Counted from the stretch's first letter, positions 50,735-59,451 are shown. The stretch: 64,000 nt of DNA from Rufibacter psychrotolerans (GCF_016924645.1 NZ_JAFFJV010000021.1:1-64000); one strand, 5' to 3'. Numbers and translations are program-made. The notes: a model not told the origin generated them from the letters alone.

Positions 50735-51628
50735 TTATGCCTCCACCGGGTGTTCGGCCTGAATGGCATCTGCCACTTGCTGCATGAGCCACATGGGTGT
50801 GGACGTAGCCCCGCAGATGCCCACCGAGGTGGCTTCTTTGAACCAGTCCATATCCAGTTCCTCGGCGTTTTCCACAAAGTAGCTGTTGGGGTTCACGCGC
50901 TGGCACACGGCGTACAGCGCTTTGCCGTTGGAGCTTTTCTTGCCGCTCACAAAGATGACCACGTCATGCTGCTGCGCGAATTTGTCTAGCTGCGGCTCCC
51001 GGTTAGAGACCTGGCGGCAGATGCTGTCATTGGCATCCAGGTCCAGCACGGCTAACCCAGAGGCCTTCACCGCGGCTACCCGCTCCTCAATGAGCTCCTT
51101 CATGCGGTAGAAGCCCTTGGTGCTTTTGGTGGTCTGGCTGAACAGGGTGATGGGCCGGGTGTAGTCCAGTTTGTCCAGGTCTTCCTCGGTGGTGATCACG
51201 ATGGCCTCGTTGCCGGTCTGGCCCGCCAGACCAATCACCTCGGCGTGGCCCTGCTGCCCGTAGAGCACAATCTGGCCGTTGTTGGCCTTGGTGGAATCGT
51301 AGGCGTGTTTTACGCGGTTCTGCAGCTTGAGCACCACCGGGCAGGAGGCGTCAATCAGCTCCAGGTTGTTGCGCAGGGCGGTCTCATAGGTTTCGGGCGG
51401 TTCGCCGTGCGCCCTGATCAGCACCTTGCAGTCTCTCAGCTCACGTAACTGCTCGCGGTCAATGATGCGCAGGCCTTTGCTGTACAACCGCTGCACCTCC
51501 ATGCTGTTGTGCACAATGTCGCCCAGGCAGTATAACTCAGATACTTCTTCCAATTCATCCTCCGCCATCTGTATGGCGAATTCTACCCCAAAACAGTAGC
51601 CTGAATTTTTATCAATGGTTACGTTCAT
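50735..51628 (-). CDS. ispH: 4-hydroxy-3-methylbut-2-enyl diphosphate reductase
   Basis: The last MEP-pathway enzyme, making IPP and DMAPP with a 4Fe-4S cluster. 297 residues. The three cluster cysteines are visible: NSGYCFGVEFA (near 12), IDASCPVVLKLQN (near 95) and DANDSICRQVSNRE (near 200). Substrate residues lie in DIVHNSMEVQRL (His near 41), IRAHGEP (His near 74) and GQQGHAEVIG (His-Ala-Glu near 127). It is 63 nt after cmk and ends at a terminator. Confidence 0.97.
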   Translation of the reverse strand: MNVTIDKNSGYCFGVEFAIQMAEDELEEVSELYCLGDIVHNSMEVQRLYSKGLRIIDREQLRELRDCKVLIRAHGEPPETYETALRNNLELIDASCPVVLKLQNRVKHAYDSTKANNGQIVLYGQQGHAEVIGLAGQTGNEAIVITTEEDLDKLDYTRPITLFSQTTKSTKGFYRMKELIEERVAAVKASGLAVLDLDANDSICRQVSNREPQLDKFAQQHDVVIFVSGKKSSNGKALYAVCQRVNPNSYFVENAEELDMDWFKEATSVGICGATSTPMWLMQQVADAIQAEHPVEA

Positions 51629-51691
51629 ATGTAAGACTCAAGTATGAAGCTGTGCTCAGCAGGCCAGATCAAAAACCATACCCGGTTCTGC

Positions 51692-52408
51692 CTACTTCTT
51701 TAAAAAATCTGTGGAACCGGCAAGTTCTTTCTGCAGCAAGGCCGAGGCTACCAGATCCAGCACGAAGTCTACCTGCTCATCAATGGTGATGTGCGAGGTG
51801 TCCAGCAGGTGGGCGTCTTCGGCGCGGCGCAGGGGGCTCTCGGCGCGGGTAGAGTCAATGTGGTCCCGTTTCTTGAGGTTCTCCACAATCTCGTCAAACG
51901 GCACCATCTGGCCCTTTTCCAGCAGTTCTTCCTGGCGGCGCTTGGCCCGGGTTTCCACGTCGGCGGTCATGAACACCTTTACCTCGGCGTCGGGGAACAC
52001 GGCGGTTCCTATGTCACGGCCGTCCATCACAATGCCGCGGCGCTTGCCCATCTTCTTCTGCTCGGCCACCATGGCGTGCCGCACCGGGGCCAGCACGCTC
52101 ACTTCGCTCACCCGGTCAGAGATGTACATTTTCCTGATCTCGTCTTCCACGTTCAGGCCGTTCAGGAACGTCTCGTTGCGGCCGGTCTTAAGGTTGCGGT
52201 GAAAGGTAACTTCTATGTTATTGAGCGCTTCCTGCACCTTTTTGGGGTTGGTGAGGTCTACGTAATGCTCCAGGAAATAAAGGGTAACGGCCCGGTACAT
52301 GGCACCGGTGTCAATGTACGCGTAACCTAGTTCTTTTGCCACTTGCTTGGCGGTGGTGCTTTTGCCGCACGAAGAGTGCCCGTCAAGGGCCACAACAATC
52401 TTCTTCAT
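51692..52408 (-). CDS. cmk: Cytidylate kinase
   Basis: Phosphorylates CMP/dCMP. 238 residues, the long bacterial type. P-loop GHSSCGKSTTAK near residue 10, AYIDTGAMYRAVTL near 30, and GIVMDGRDIGTAVFPDAEVKVFMTAD near 125-150 with the NMP-binding and catalytic Arg/Asp. It is 25 nt after the small-protein gene and 63 nt before ispH. In many Bacteroidota cmk and ispH are neighbours. Confidence 0.97.
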   Translation of the reverse strand: MKKIVVALDGHSSCGKSTTAKQVAKELGYAYIDTGAMYRAVTLYFLEHYVDLTNPKKVQEALNNIEVTFHRNLKTGRNETFLNGLNVEDEIRKMYISDRVSEVSVLAPVRHAMVAEQKKMGKRRGIVMDGRDIGTAVFPDAEVKVFMTADVETRAKRRQEELLEKGQMVPFDEIVENLKKRDHIDSTRAESPLRRAEDAHLLDTSHITIDEQVDFVLDLVASALLQKELAGSTDFLKK

Positions 52409-52433
52409 ACCAGTGCCTTAGGGTAATTAGTCA

Positions 52434-52601
52434 TTAGCAATCTTTGGTGGGGCAGGGAATTCCCTTGCCCGCGCGCTGATGGCGCTGAAAACTCTTGGTT
52501 TTCTTGCTCAGCGACGTTGTCTTGCGCGTACAGGCCGGGCTCACCGCCCCCAGCAGCAAGCACCACAGTAATCCAAGCGAAAAAATCTTTCTCAAAACCA
52601 T
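52434..52601 (-). CDS. Very small exported, Cys-containing protein
   Basis: 55 residues from ATG 52601: a hydrophobic N-terminus (LRKIFSLGLLWCLLLGAVSP) ending at AC (lipoprotein-like or cleaved signal), then a highly basic tail (TRKTTSLSKKTKSFQRHQRA) and the ending GIPCPTKDC. Small basic proteins of this shape occur near cmk/ispH in Bacteroidota (recall, not checked). It is the first gene of a likely operon with cmk and ispH, driven from 52614-52621. Function unknown. Confidence 0.6.
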   Translation of the reverse strand: MVLRKIFSLGLLWCLLLGAVSPACTRKTTSLSKKTKSFQRHQRAGKGIPCPTKDC

Positions 52602-52609
52602 TAACTTTG
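52602..52609 (+). promoter_or_regulatory. -7 box of ade (TAACTTTG)
   Basis: Plus-strand TAACTTTG, 98 nt upstream of ATG 52707. No good -33 TTG. It overlaps the start region of the divergent small-protein gene. Confidence 0.4.
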
Positions 52610-52613
52610 GCCG

Positions 52614-52621
52614 CAAAGATA
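52614..52621 (-). promoter_or_regulatory. -7 box of the small protein/cmk/ispH operon
   Basis: TATCTTTG on the minus strand; the ATG (52601) is 13 nt further. It lies face-to-face with the ade -7 box (52602-52609), so the two transcripts would overlap by only a few bases. Confidence 0.5.
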
Positions 52622-52706
52622 CACGTATTCTGCCGGAACCGCTATGGGTTTTTACGTGCCCTCCGGTTTATGGCTCATTTTCCCCACAACTTCTCAAAAA
52701 GGTACT

Positions 52707-54359
52707 ATGGCTAACCCAAGATTCTTCAAAGTAAGCGGCCACATTGTAGACGTGCTGCGCCAGGAAACCTACCAGGGCACCCTGGAGATCATGGATGGCC
52801 ACATTGCCCGGATTGTGCGGGAGCCCGTAGCTGACACCCAGTACCTCTTGCCCGGCTTCATTGACGCGCACGTGCACGTGGAAAGCTCCATGCTGGTGCC
52901 GGCTGAGTTTGCGCGCCTGGCGGTACCGCACGGCACCGTGGCCACCGTGTCTGACCCGCACGAGATTGGCAACGTACTGGGCCTCAAAGGCGTGGAATAC
53001 ATGCTGGAGAACGGCAAGAAAGTGCCGTTCAAATTTTACTTCGGGGCTCCTTCCTGCGTGCCGGCTACCCCGTTTGAAACCGCCGGGGCCGAGATCACCC
53101 CCGACGACATTGAAGAGCTGTTCCAGCGGCCCGAGGTAAAGTACCTGGCCGAGATGATGAACTGGCCCGGTGTCCTGAACGGCGATGAAGGGGTCATGCA
53201 GAAGATCACGCTGGCCCAGAAGTTTGACAAGCAGGTAGACGGCCACGCCCCCGGCCTGCGCGGCGAAGAAGCCCGAGCCTACGCCGCCGCCGGCATGACC
53301 ACCGACCACGAGTGCTTCACCGCCGACGAGGCCCGCGACAAACTGGCCGCCGGCATGAAGATCCTGATCAGGGAGGGCAGCGCCGCCAAGAACTTTGAGG
53401 CCCTGATTGAACTCCTGGCCGAGCACCCTAACCAGATCATGTTCTGCTCCGACGACAAGCACCCCGACAACCTGGTGGAAGGCCACATCAACCAACTGGT
53501 AAAGCGCGCCCTGGCCAAAGGGCATGACCTCTTCCACGTGCTGCGGGCCGCCTGCGTGAACCCGGTGCAGCACTACAAACTGGAGGTGGGCCTGCTGCAG
53601 GAAAAAGACCCGGCCGATTTTATCGTGGTAGACAACCTGCAGGACTTTACCGTGCTCAGGACCTACATCAACGGCAAGCTGGTGGCCGAGAACGGGAAGA
53701 GCCAAATTGAGTTCACGCCCAGTGAGGTCATCAATAATTTCCAGACAGAAACTAAAACGGTTGAGCAATTTCAGATACCGGCCGGCGATACCGTGAAGAT
53801 CAGGGTCATTGAGCCTTATGACGGGCAACTCATTACCGGCATGCTGCTGCTGGACCCAAAGAAAGAAAACGGTTTCCTGGTGAGCGATGTACCGCAGGAT
53901 GTCCTGAAGATGACCGTGGTGAACCGGTACCAGAATACTGAGCCCGCCCTTGCCTTTATCAAGAACTTCGGGCTCAAGCGCGGCGCCATCGCCTCGTCGG
54001 TGGGCCATGACTCCCACAACATCATTGCCGTGGGCTGCGACGATGAGAGCCTGTGCCGCGCCGTGAACCTGCTCATAGAAGCCAAAGGCGGCATCTGCGC
54101 GGTAGACGGTGCGCGGGAAGAGATCCTGCCGCTGCCAGTGGCCGGCATCATGTCGCCGGAGGACGGGTATTGGGTAGCCGAGCAGTACGCCAAGCTGGAC
54201 CGCGCCGCCAAGGACCTGGGCAGCACCCTCACCTCGCCTTTCATGACCCTGAGTTTTATGGCCCTTTTGGTGATTCCGGCCCTGAAGCTCAGTGACAAGG
54301 GTTTGTTTGACGGGCAGCACTTTAAGTTTGCGGAGGTCACCAGCGCCCAGGCGGAGTAG
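52707..54359 (+). CDS. ade: Adenine deaminase
   Basis: Converts adenine to hypoxanthine for purine salvage; an amidohydrolase with two metals. About 550 residues. Motifs: GFIDAHVHVESSML (metal-binding HxH near 50-60), VSDPHEIGNVLG (near 86), DGHAPGLRGEE (near 178) and GMTTDHECF (near 195), SDDKHPDNLV (near 252), and the C-terminal SVGHDSHNIIAVGCDD (near 433) of the Ade subfamily. I chose ATG 52707, as homologues begin near FKVSGHIVDVL; the longer frame from 52644 is untranslated leader. Confidence 0.95.
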   Translation: MANPRFFKVSGHIVDVLRQETYQGTLEIMDGHIARIVREPVADTQYLLPGFIDAHVHVESSMLVPAEFARLAVPHGTVATVSDPHEIGNVLGLKGVEYMLENGKKVPFKFYFGAPSCVPATPFETAGAEITPDDIEELFQRPEVKYLAEMMNWPGVLNGDEGVMQKITLAQKFDKQVDGHAPGLRGEEARAYAAAGMTTDHECFTADEARDKLAAGMKILIREGSAAKNFEALIELLAEHPNQIMFCSDDKHPDNLVEGHINQLVKRALAKGHDLFHVLRAACVNPVQHYKLEVGLLQEKDPADFIVVDNLQDFTVLRTYINGKLVAENGKSQIEFTPSEVINNFQTETKTVEQFQIPAGDTVKIRVIEPYDGQLITGMLLLDPKKENGFLVSDVPQDVLKMTVVNRYQNTEPALAFIKNFGLKRGAIASSVGHDSHNIIAVGCDDESLCRAVNLLIEAKGGICAVDGAREEILPLPVAGIMSPEDGYWVAEQYAKLDRAAKDLGSTLTSPFMTLSFMALLVIPALKLSDKGLFDGQHFKFAEVTSAQAE

Positions 54360-54405
54360 GCTTGCCAGAAAGCGGCCTTCGGTTTAGAAGACGTGCCTGG
54401 TTTCT

Positions 54406-54440
54406 GCCCGTTTTCCTGAAAACAGCCCCAAAACACGGGC
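54406..54440. repeat. Dispersed palindrome after ade
   Basis: GCCCG-ttttcctgaaaac-agccccaaaacaCGGGC, containing the minimal core GTTTTcctgAAAAC. Confidence 0.65.
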
Positions 54441-54617
54441 TGGCTTGAACAAATAGTAGTTAGACAGAAAACTATTCTGGGGCGGGGCAGTAAGTAAGTT
54501 ACAGGGGCCTGCTCTGCGCAATCACCATCCAGCCCAGCCGGCATGTTCTGTACCAGGGCCTGGGCGAGAGTGAAAGCGCCGGCGCGCCCACTCCCCCTGA
54601 AAGGTTCCCGATTCTTT

Positions 54618-54625
54618 TACCTTTG
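54618..54625 (+). promoter_or_regulatory. -7 box of the TauE/SafE gene
   Basis: TACCTTTG, 20 nt upstream of the TTG start codon. No clear -33. Confidence 0.5.
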
Positions 54626-54644
54626 ACGCTAGTAACGGCACCAC

Positions 54645-55481
54645 TTGATCACAGCGCTACTCCTTTTCCTGACCGGCATTGCGGTAAGCACCTTTGGCAC
54701 CCTCATTGGTTTTGGGGGCGGCGTGTTTCTGGTCCCAATCCTGATCATCTTTTTTCAGTTTCCGGTGGAGTTGGCCATTGGCACGGCCATGTCGGCGCTG
54801 CTGCCGGCGGCGCTGGTGTCTTCCTTCCTGAACTTCCGGGAGAAGAGCATTGATTATGTGGTGGCTTCCCTCTTTCAGTTTCCGGCCATGCTGGGCACGG
54901 TGGTGGGTGCTTTTCTGGTGGCCTACATGCCGGTGCTGCAGATGCAGGTGCTGTTTGCCTTGTTTGTGCTGGCCGTGGGCACCTACATGCTGGCCACCTA
55001 CAAGAAGGAGCAGGAGCGCAAGCGGGGCATGATGTACCGCATTAACCGCATGCCTACTTCGTTCATCCGGAAGAACCACCCCAAGCACCTGGCCTACCGG
55101 TTGAACGGCAGCCTGATGGCCTTTTTTGGTTTGTGCATTGGCACCGTTGCGGGGCTTTTTGGCATGGGAGGCGGCTTTCTGCAAACCCCCATCATGATCA
55201 GGGCCTTCAAGATTCCGCCCCAGATCGCCATTTCCACGTCTTTGTTCATTATGGCCGTCACCAGCTTCTCGGGGCTTGTGTCGCATTATTGGCTGGGCAA
55301 CATTGACTGGTACAAGAGCATGCCCCTGATGCTGGCCTTCGCGCTGGGGGCCGTGCTGGGCACCTGGGTACGGGGCCACAAGTCTACCAGCCAGCAAGCC
55401 TCCGAGCGCCTGATTGGGATTGGCCTCATGATGGCCGGCCTGAGCGTGCTGGTGCACATCACCCTCAAGTACCAGTTCTAG
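54645..55481 (+). CDS. TauE/SafE sulfite-exporter family permease
   Basis: A 278-residue inner-membrane protein with about eight hydrophobic helices in two halves. Each half opens with a GxGGGxxxxP motif: GTLIGFGGGVFLVPILI (near 18-34) and GTVAGLFGMGGGFLQTPIMI (near 166-185), the signature of COG0730. Such proteins export sulfite, sulfonates or organic anions; the substrate here is unknown. The start is an unusual TTG at 54645, since no ATG or GTG lies nearby and the frame is closed upstream. The -7 box at 54618-54625 fits it. Confidence 0.9.
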   Translation: MITALLLFLTGIAVSTFGTLIGFGGGVFLVPILIIFFQFPVELAIGTAMSALLPAALVSSFLNFREKSIDYVVASLFQFPAMLGTVVGAFLVAYMPVLQMQVLFALFVLAVGTYMLATYKKEQERKRGMMYRINRMPTSFIRKNHPKHLAYRLNGSLMAFFGLCIGTVAGLFGMGGGFLQTPIMIRAFKIPPQIAISTSLFIMAVTSFSGLVSHYWLGNIDWYKSMPLMLAFALGAVLGTWVRGHKSTSQQASERLIGIGLMMAGLSVLVHITLKYQF

Positions 55482-55812
55482 CCACCCCCTGCGCTTCTAC
55501 CCATCGGCTACCTACTCCCTACCCTTGCGTTTAGTCTTTGGCGCTCAGTTGCGGGGCAGCAGAAAAAAAGAAAGCCGCCTAACCAAAGGTTAAACGGCTT
55601 TTTATGATTAGAAAGTGAGATGCGGATGGGATTGGGCAATCAGCAGAAAACAGGTGAGCCTTTCCCACCATCGCGTTACCCTTATGAACTCGCCTACAAG
55701 GCTGCAGGTACGTTCCTGCGGGCACAAGCGGCTCTTTCCACGCGGTTTTCGGCCTATTTTCCCAGAAACGGCAAGGAAATCCTCCAGCGGAAGTGCTCCC
55801 CAGGAGCTCATC
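55482..55812. other. 331-nt convergent gap
   Basis: Holds the terminator at 55571-55603 and a degenerate dispersed palindrome at about 55738-55777 (ggttttcggcctattttccc...), 35 nt from the stop of the response-regulator gene. No gene is supported. Confidence 0.6.
55571..55603. terminator. Terminator between convergent genes
   Basis: AAAGCCGcCTAACC-aaa-GGTTAaACGGCTTTTT. T-run on the right and A-run on the left, so usable from both strands. Confidence 0.8.
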
Positions 55813-56244
55813 CTATTCCTGAACCTGGGGGAAGTACGTGTCCAGGAGGCCTTGCACCTTCTCGGTGGTGAGCGGTTTGGTCAGGTAGGCGATCTTGCTG
55901 GCGGCGGCCCGCTCGGTGTCCTGGCTGTGCTCTGAGGTAGTGAGCAGGGCCAAAACCACGTCCTTGCGGAAGTCCTCGTTCAGCTTCTCAAACAGAGACA
56001 GGAACTCAAAGCCATCCATCACGGGCATGTTAATGTCCAGCAGGATGAGGGCCGGCTTGAAGTACTCAGAAGAAGCCGCGTCATAGTGGCCCTGGCTCAC
56101 GCTGTACAGGTAGTCAAACGCCTGCTTCCCGTTCCTGAACTCCCTGATCTTCTCAGACACCTGCATTCTGGTGAGCAGGCGGTGGTTCAGGAAATTGTTG
56201 GTGTCATCGTCGTCAATGAGCAATATGCCCCTCAGTTTTTTCAT
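55813..56244 (-). CDS. Single-domain response regulator
   Basis: A 143-residue CheY-like receiver with no output domain. Conserved residues are intact: the acidic cluster at 11-14 (LLIDDDDTN), the phosphorylated Asp70 (LLDINMPVMDG), the Thr/Ser pair near 102-104 and Lys123 (LTKPL). The start overlaps the stop of the histidine-kinase gene by 4 nt, implying translational coupling. It probably passes the signal by protein-protein contact. It is complete although its apparent partner kinase has lost the phospho-accepting His. Confidence 0.93.
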   Translation of the reverse strand: MKKLRGILLIDDDDTNNFLNHRLLTRMQVSEKIREFRNGKQAFDYLYSVSQGHYDAASSEYFKPALILLDINMPVMDGFEFLSLFEKLNEDFRKDVVLALLTTSEHSQDTERAAASKIAYLTKPLTTEKVQGLLDTYFPQVQE

Positions 56245-57635
56245 ACCCGTGCTCCGGTGTGTTGGTCATGGTTTACAAAATACAGCAGGAAGGTAGTTCC
56301 TTCGCCAGGAACGCTTTGTACTTCTACCTTGCCCTGATTGTTGTCCATGATGCGTTTAATAATATAAAGTCCTACGCCGCTGCCTTCTACGTGGTCATGG
56401 AACCGCCGGAACAAGGAGAACAACTGCTGCCCGTACTGGTTGAGGTCCATACCGATGCCGTTGTCCTGCACCTTCAGCACCACGTAGCGGTCCTGAAGCT
56501 CTGTGGAGAGAAAGATGTGCAACGGCCGCTGGGGCTCACGGTATTTGATTGAATTAGAAATAAGGTTCTCCAGCAAGCTGAAGAGGTTGTCGCGGGAGAA
56601 GTACACCGTTGGCGTCACTGAGAAGTTGGCGGCCAGGCTGGCCCCCGACTCCTGCAACGGCTCCTGCAGTTTCTCTTTTACCTGCTCCAGCACGTCGGCA
56701 AAGTGCACCATCTCCAGCTGCTCCCTGGTGAGCGGTTTCTGGATGCGGCTCACCTCGGCCAGGTTGTTCAGCTTGCGGTGAATGCGCGCCACGGAGTCAT
56801 CTAGCCGCTCAAACAGCTGGCTCAGCTCGGGACGGTCGGTGGGCAGCTCTTCCCTGATGGCCTGCACCAGGCCCGCCACGTTCAGCACCGGACCTTTCAG
56901 GTCGCGCGAGGCGTAATACACAAAGTCATCCAGGTCAGCGTTCTTCTTGATGAGCTCGTAGTTGGCGGCAATCAGGCGCTTCTCGGCCAGCTTACGGCTC
57001 TCAATCTCCCGTTCCAGCTCGCGGTTGGCCGTGATGGCCTGGGCACTGCGCTCACGCACCCGCTGCTCCAGCTCCTGCTGTGATTCGCGGAGGGCTTCTT
57101 CGGCCCTGAGGCGTTCCTGCACCTGCTCCTGCAGTTTGGAGTTGTCTCTGGTGAGCTGCCGCAGGCTGGGAATGGCCATGAGGCCCGGTATGGCCTTGAA
57201 CAGCAGAATGGCCGCCCCCAGCGCCATGACGCCAAAGATTAGCCGCACTACCAGCAGGAGATCGCCGGTGCCGTCCCCGTCCCAGATGTTGAGCGAGTGC
57301 ACGCCGCCGCCCATGAGGCCAATCACCCCGAAGAGCAGGAGCACCAGCTTGCGTTCCCGGTCATCGCGCTTAAAGGCCAGGTAAAACAGCACGCACGCCA
57401 CCAGCACGTAGGCCGTTACCACCAGCACCTCTCCTACCAGCACCAAACCATCTGGCCCTGAGGCTCCGGCCTGGGCACCTATAAAACCGGTGGGGGAAGT
57501 TTCCTGTGTGAGAAGCACCAATGTTAGTTGAGGGATTTGATCTGACTTGAACGGCTGGTTGCCCGGCCATGTTACTGCGCCTACGGGCAAGCACCCATTT
57601 TTGTTGTATCCCAACCAGCCGCCCGCTTTACGCAA
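56241..57635 (-). CDS. Membrane histidine kinase-like protein with Arg in place of the phospho-accepting His
   Basis: Up to 464 residues. Three hydrophobic helices (about 66-88, 97-113, 128-148), a coiled coil (about 160-230, Glu/Arg-rich), then the dimerisation helix FVYYASRDLKGPV and an intact HATPase domain: N-box LENLISNSIKY, G1 VQDNGIGMD, F-box LFRRF, G2 GSGVGLYIIKRI. In the H-box, Arg244 (codon CGC at 56904-56906) replaces the usual His in 'SHDLK'. The start is uncertain: the frame's first ATG (57635) overlaps the CBS-gene terminator (57610-57650), and TTG 57519 is possible. Overlaps the response regulator by 4 nt. Confidence 0.9.
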   Translation of the reverse strand: MRKAGGWLGYNKNGCLPVGAVTWPGNQPFKSDQIPQLTLVLLTQETSPTGFIGAQAGASGPDGLVLVGEVLVVTAYVLVACVLFYLAFKRDDRERKLVLLLFGVIGLMGGGVHSLNIWDGDGTGDLLLVVRLIFGVMALGAAILLFKAIPGLMAIPSLRQLTRDNSKLQEQVQERLRAEEALRESQQELEQRVRERSAQAITANRELEREIESRKLAEKRLIAANYELIKKNADLDDFVYYASRDLKGPVLNVAGLVQAIREELPTDRPELSQLFERLDDSVARIHRKLNNLAEVSRIQKPLTREQLEMVHFADVLEQVKEKLQEPLQESGASLAANFSVTPTVYFSRDNLFSLLENLISNSIKYREPQRPLHIFLSTELQDRYVVLKVQDNGIGMDLNQYGQQLFSLFRRFHDHVEGSGVGLYIIKRIMDNNQGKVEVQSVPGEGTTFLLYFVNHDQHTGARV

Positions 57636-57650
57636 GCCTGGCTGGTTGGG
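57610..57650 (-). terminator. Hairpin downstream of the CBS-like gene
   Basis: CCCAACCAGCC (57640-57650 on the minus strand) pairs with GGCTGGTTGGG (57610-57620), 11 bp perfect. There is no T-run, so the terminator use is tentative. A dispersed palindrome lies at 57648-57680. Confidence 0.5.
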
Positions 57651-57687
57651 GGCTCTTTCCTGAAAAACAGCCCAGAAACGGGTTTGG

Positions 57688-58668
57688 CTAGTCTAGGTAG
57701 CCCTGCTCCCGCATCCAGTCATCGTTGTAGATTTTGCCCAGGTACCGGGTTCCGTGGTCGGGCAGCACTACCACCAGGGTGTCTTCCTCGGTGAGGTGCT
57801 CCTTGGCGTACTCCAGGGCCCCGTACACGGCCGAACCGCAGGACCAGCCCACAAACAGGCCTTCTTCCTTGGCCAGGCGGCGGGTCATGAGGGCTCCGTC
57901 TTTGTCGGTTACCTTGATGAAGGTGTCAATGAGGCTGAAATCTACGTTCTTGGGCAGGATGTCCTCGCCAATGCCCTCGGTTTTATAAGGATAGATCTCG
58001 TTCTCGTCAAAGACGCCGGTTTCCTTGTATTTCTTGAACACTGAGCCGTACGTGTCTATGCCCACCACCTTAATGCCGGAGTTCTGCTCCTTGAGGTACT
58101 TGGAGATGCCGCAGATGGTGCCGCCGGTGCCCACGCCCGAGGCGAAGCAGGTGATTTTCCCGTCGGTCTGTTTCCAGATCTCGGGGCCGCTGGTGTCATA
58201 GTGGGCGGCGGTGTTAGACAGGTTGTCGTACTGGTTGGGGTAGAACGAGTTGGGGATTTCCTGGTTCAGGCGCTTGGCTACCGAGTAGTAAGAGTCTGGG
58301 TGCTCCGGGGCCACGTCGGTGGGGCATACCACCACCTCAGCGCCCACGGCCTTGAGAATATTGATCTTCTCCTGGCTCTGCTTGTCTGACATGGTGAAGA
58401 TGCACTTATAGCCTTTGGCGATGGCGGTGAGGGCCAGCCCCATGCCGGTGTTGCCCGAGGTGCCTTCAATGATGGTGCCACCCGGTTTCAGGATGCCCGC
58501 CTTCTCGGCGTCTTCAATCATGCGCAGGGCCATGCGGTCCTTCACCGAGTTGCCCGGGTTAAAATACTCCACCTTGGCCAGCACGGTGGCTTTTACCCCG
58601 TCTGTCACGCTGTTCAGTTTTACCAAAGGCGTGTTGCCAATGGCTTCCATGATATGGTTGAAATACAT
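57688..58668 (-). CDS. PLP-dependent cystathionine beta-synthase/cysteine synthase-like enzyme
   Basis: A 326-residue fold-type II PLP enzyme. The PLP lysine is in NPGNSVKDRMALRMI (near 37), the substrate loop is GTSGNTGMGLAL (near 69) and the phosphate cup is GVGTGGTICG (near 178). The C-terminal DHGTRYLGKIYNDDWM motif is that of cystathionine beta-synthase rather than cysteine synthase (CysK). It lacks CBS regulatory domains. It would join serine and homocysteine into cystathionine, tapping the same homocysteine pool as MetH. It has its own promoter at 58711-58718. Confidence 0.93.
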   Translation of the reverse strand: MYFNHIMEAIGNTPLVKLNSVTDGVKATVLAKVEYFNPGNSVKDRMALRMIEDAEKAGILKPGGTIIEGTSGNTGMGLALTAIAKGYKCIFTMSDKQSQEKINILKAVGAEVVVCPTDVAPEHPDSYYSVAKRLNQEIPNSFYPNQYDNLSNTAAHYDTSGPEIWKQTDGKITCFASGVGTGGTICGISKYLKEQNSGIKVVGIDTYGSVFKKYKETGVFDENEIYPYKTEGIGEDILPKNVDFSLIDTFIKVTDKDGALMTRRLAKEEGLFVGWSCGSAVYGALEYAKEHLTEEDTLVVVLPDHGTRYLGKIYNDDWMREQGYLD

Positions 58669-58710
58669 AGATCTAGGTTGGTTATTGACTCACAGAGGAA
58701 GAATCAAAAA

Positions 58711-58718
58711 CAAAGGTA
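58711..58718 (-). promoter_or_regulatory. -7 box of the CBS-like gene
   Basis: TACCTTTG on the minus strand, 43 nt upstream of the start codon. No good -33 is visible. Confidence 0.55.
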
Positions 58719-58755
58719 ACCAAATTTTTAAGACCTGCCGGCGCGGCGCCCGGGC

Positions 58756-59451
58756 TTACCAGCGTGGGTCATAGAAACTGGTGGTGTCTCTGAAGAAACG
58801 GTTGTACCGCAGGCGCGCCTGCCTGATGGAATCTTGCCGCATGATCTGGCGCTCCAGCGCTTTCTGCCGCTCCCGCTCCTCCATGAGTTTGGCCACCCTT
58901 GACCGCTGCCGGCCTTCCTTGGAGAACTGCTCCCACAGGAAACTGAGGGGGCTGGTGATAAGGTCTGGGGGCGTGGGCGGCCCCGGCGGAATGATGATGC
59001 GCGGCACCGTTATGTTCATGCGCGGCTTAGGCGGGGCCGGCCGAGGTTTCATGTTGCGCAGTACACGGTCTACCTTCTCCGGCGACAGCGGCGACACCCG
59101 TACCTCTTTTAGTTGTACGCTTTCTTCCTGCAGCAAGATGTTCACGCGCAGCTCGGTCACGCTCCGGAGCGAAGGCACGTACTCTTTCTGCCGGAAGCCC
59201 AGCGCCCTGAACACCAGCGTATCAGTAGAGGCGATCCTGATCCGGAAGGCGCCGTGCTCATTGGTGGCGAGGCCCTCGCCGGTGCTTTTCTGGAACACAG
59301 ACACGCCGGCAATGGGCTTCTTGTTGTCTTCCCGCAAGACCTGGCCGCTCACCCAGATGCTGTGTACCGTGCCCTGGGCCCAGACCTGGGCCTGCATCAG
59401 GAAACCAACCACACACAGAAATAAAAAGCACAGACGCTTACTCATAAACAC
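58756..59451 (-). CDS. Exported protein with carboxypeptidase-like regulatory domain
   Basis: A 231-residue envelope protein. Signal peptide about 1-25 (LCFLFLCVVGFLMQAQVWAQ). Residues about 30-115 form a CarboxypepD_reg-like beta-sandwich (VSGQVLREDNKKPIAGVSVFQ, LATNEHGAFRI, LQEESVQLKEVRVSPL). The rest is Pro-rich then helical and highly basic (RQRSRVAKLMEERERQKA...), ending FYDPRW. It resembles the N-terminal part of TonB receptors without a plug or barrel, so a receptor-partner role is only a guess. A terminator with a built-in -7 box lies upstream (59475-59512). Confidence 0.85.
   Translation of the reverse strand: MFMSKRLCFLFLCVVGFLMQAQVWAQGTVHSIWVSGQVLREDNKKPIAGVSVFQKSTGEGLATNEHGAFRIRIASTDTLVFRALGFRQKEYVPSLRSVTELRVNILLQEESVQLKEVRVSPLSPEKVDRVLRNMKPRPAPPKPRMNITVPRIIIPPGPPTPPDLITSPLSFLWEQFSKEGRQRSRVAKLMEERERQKALERQIMRQDSIRQARLRYNRFFRDTTSFYDPRW

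Noticed and set aside
52668..54320. 550-residue minus-strand frame
   Set aside because: Antisense to adenine deaminase, whose motifs are unmistakable.
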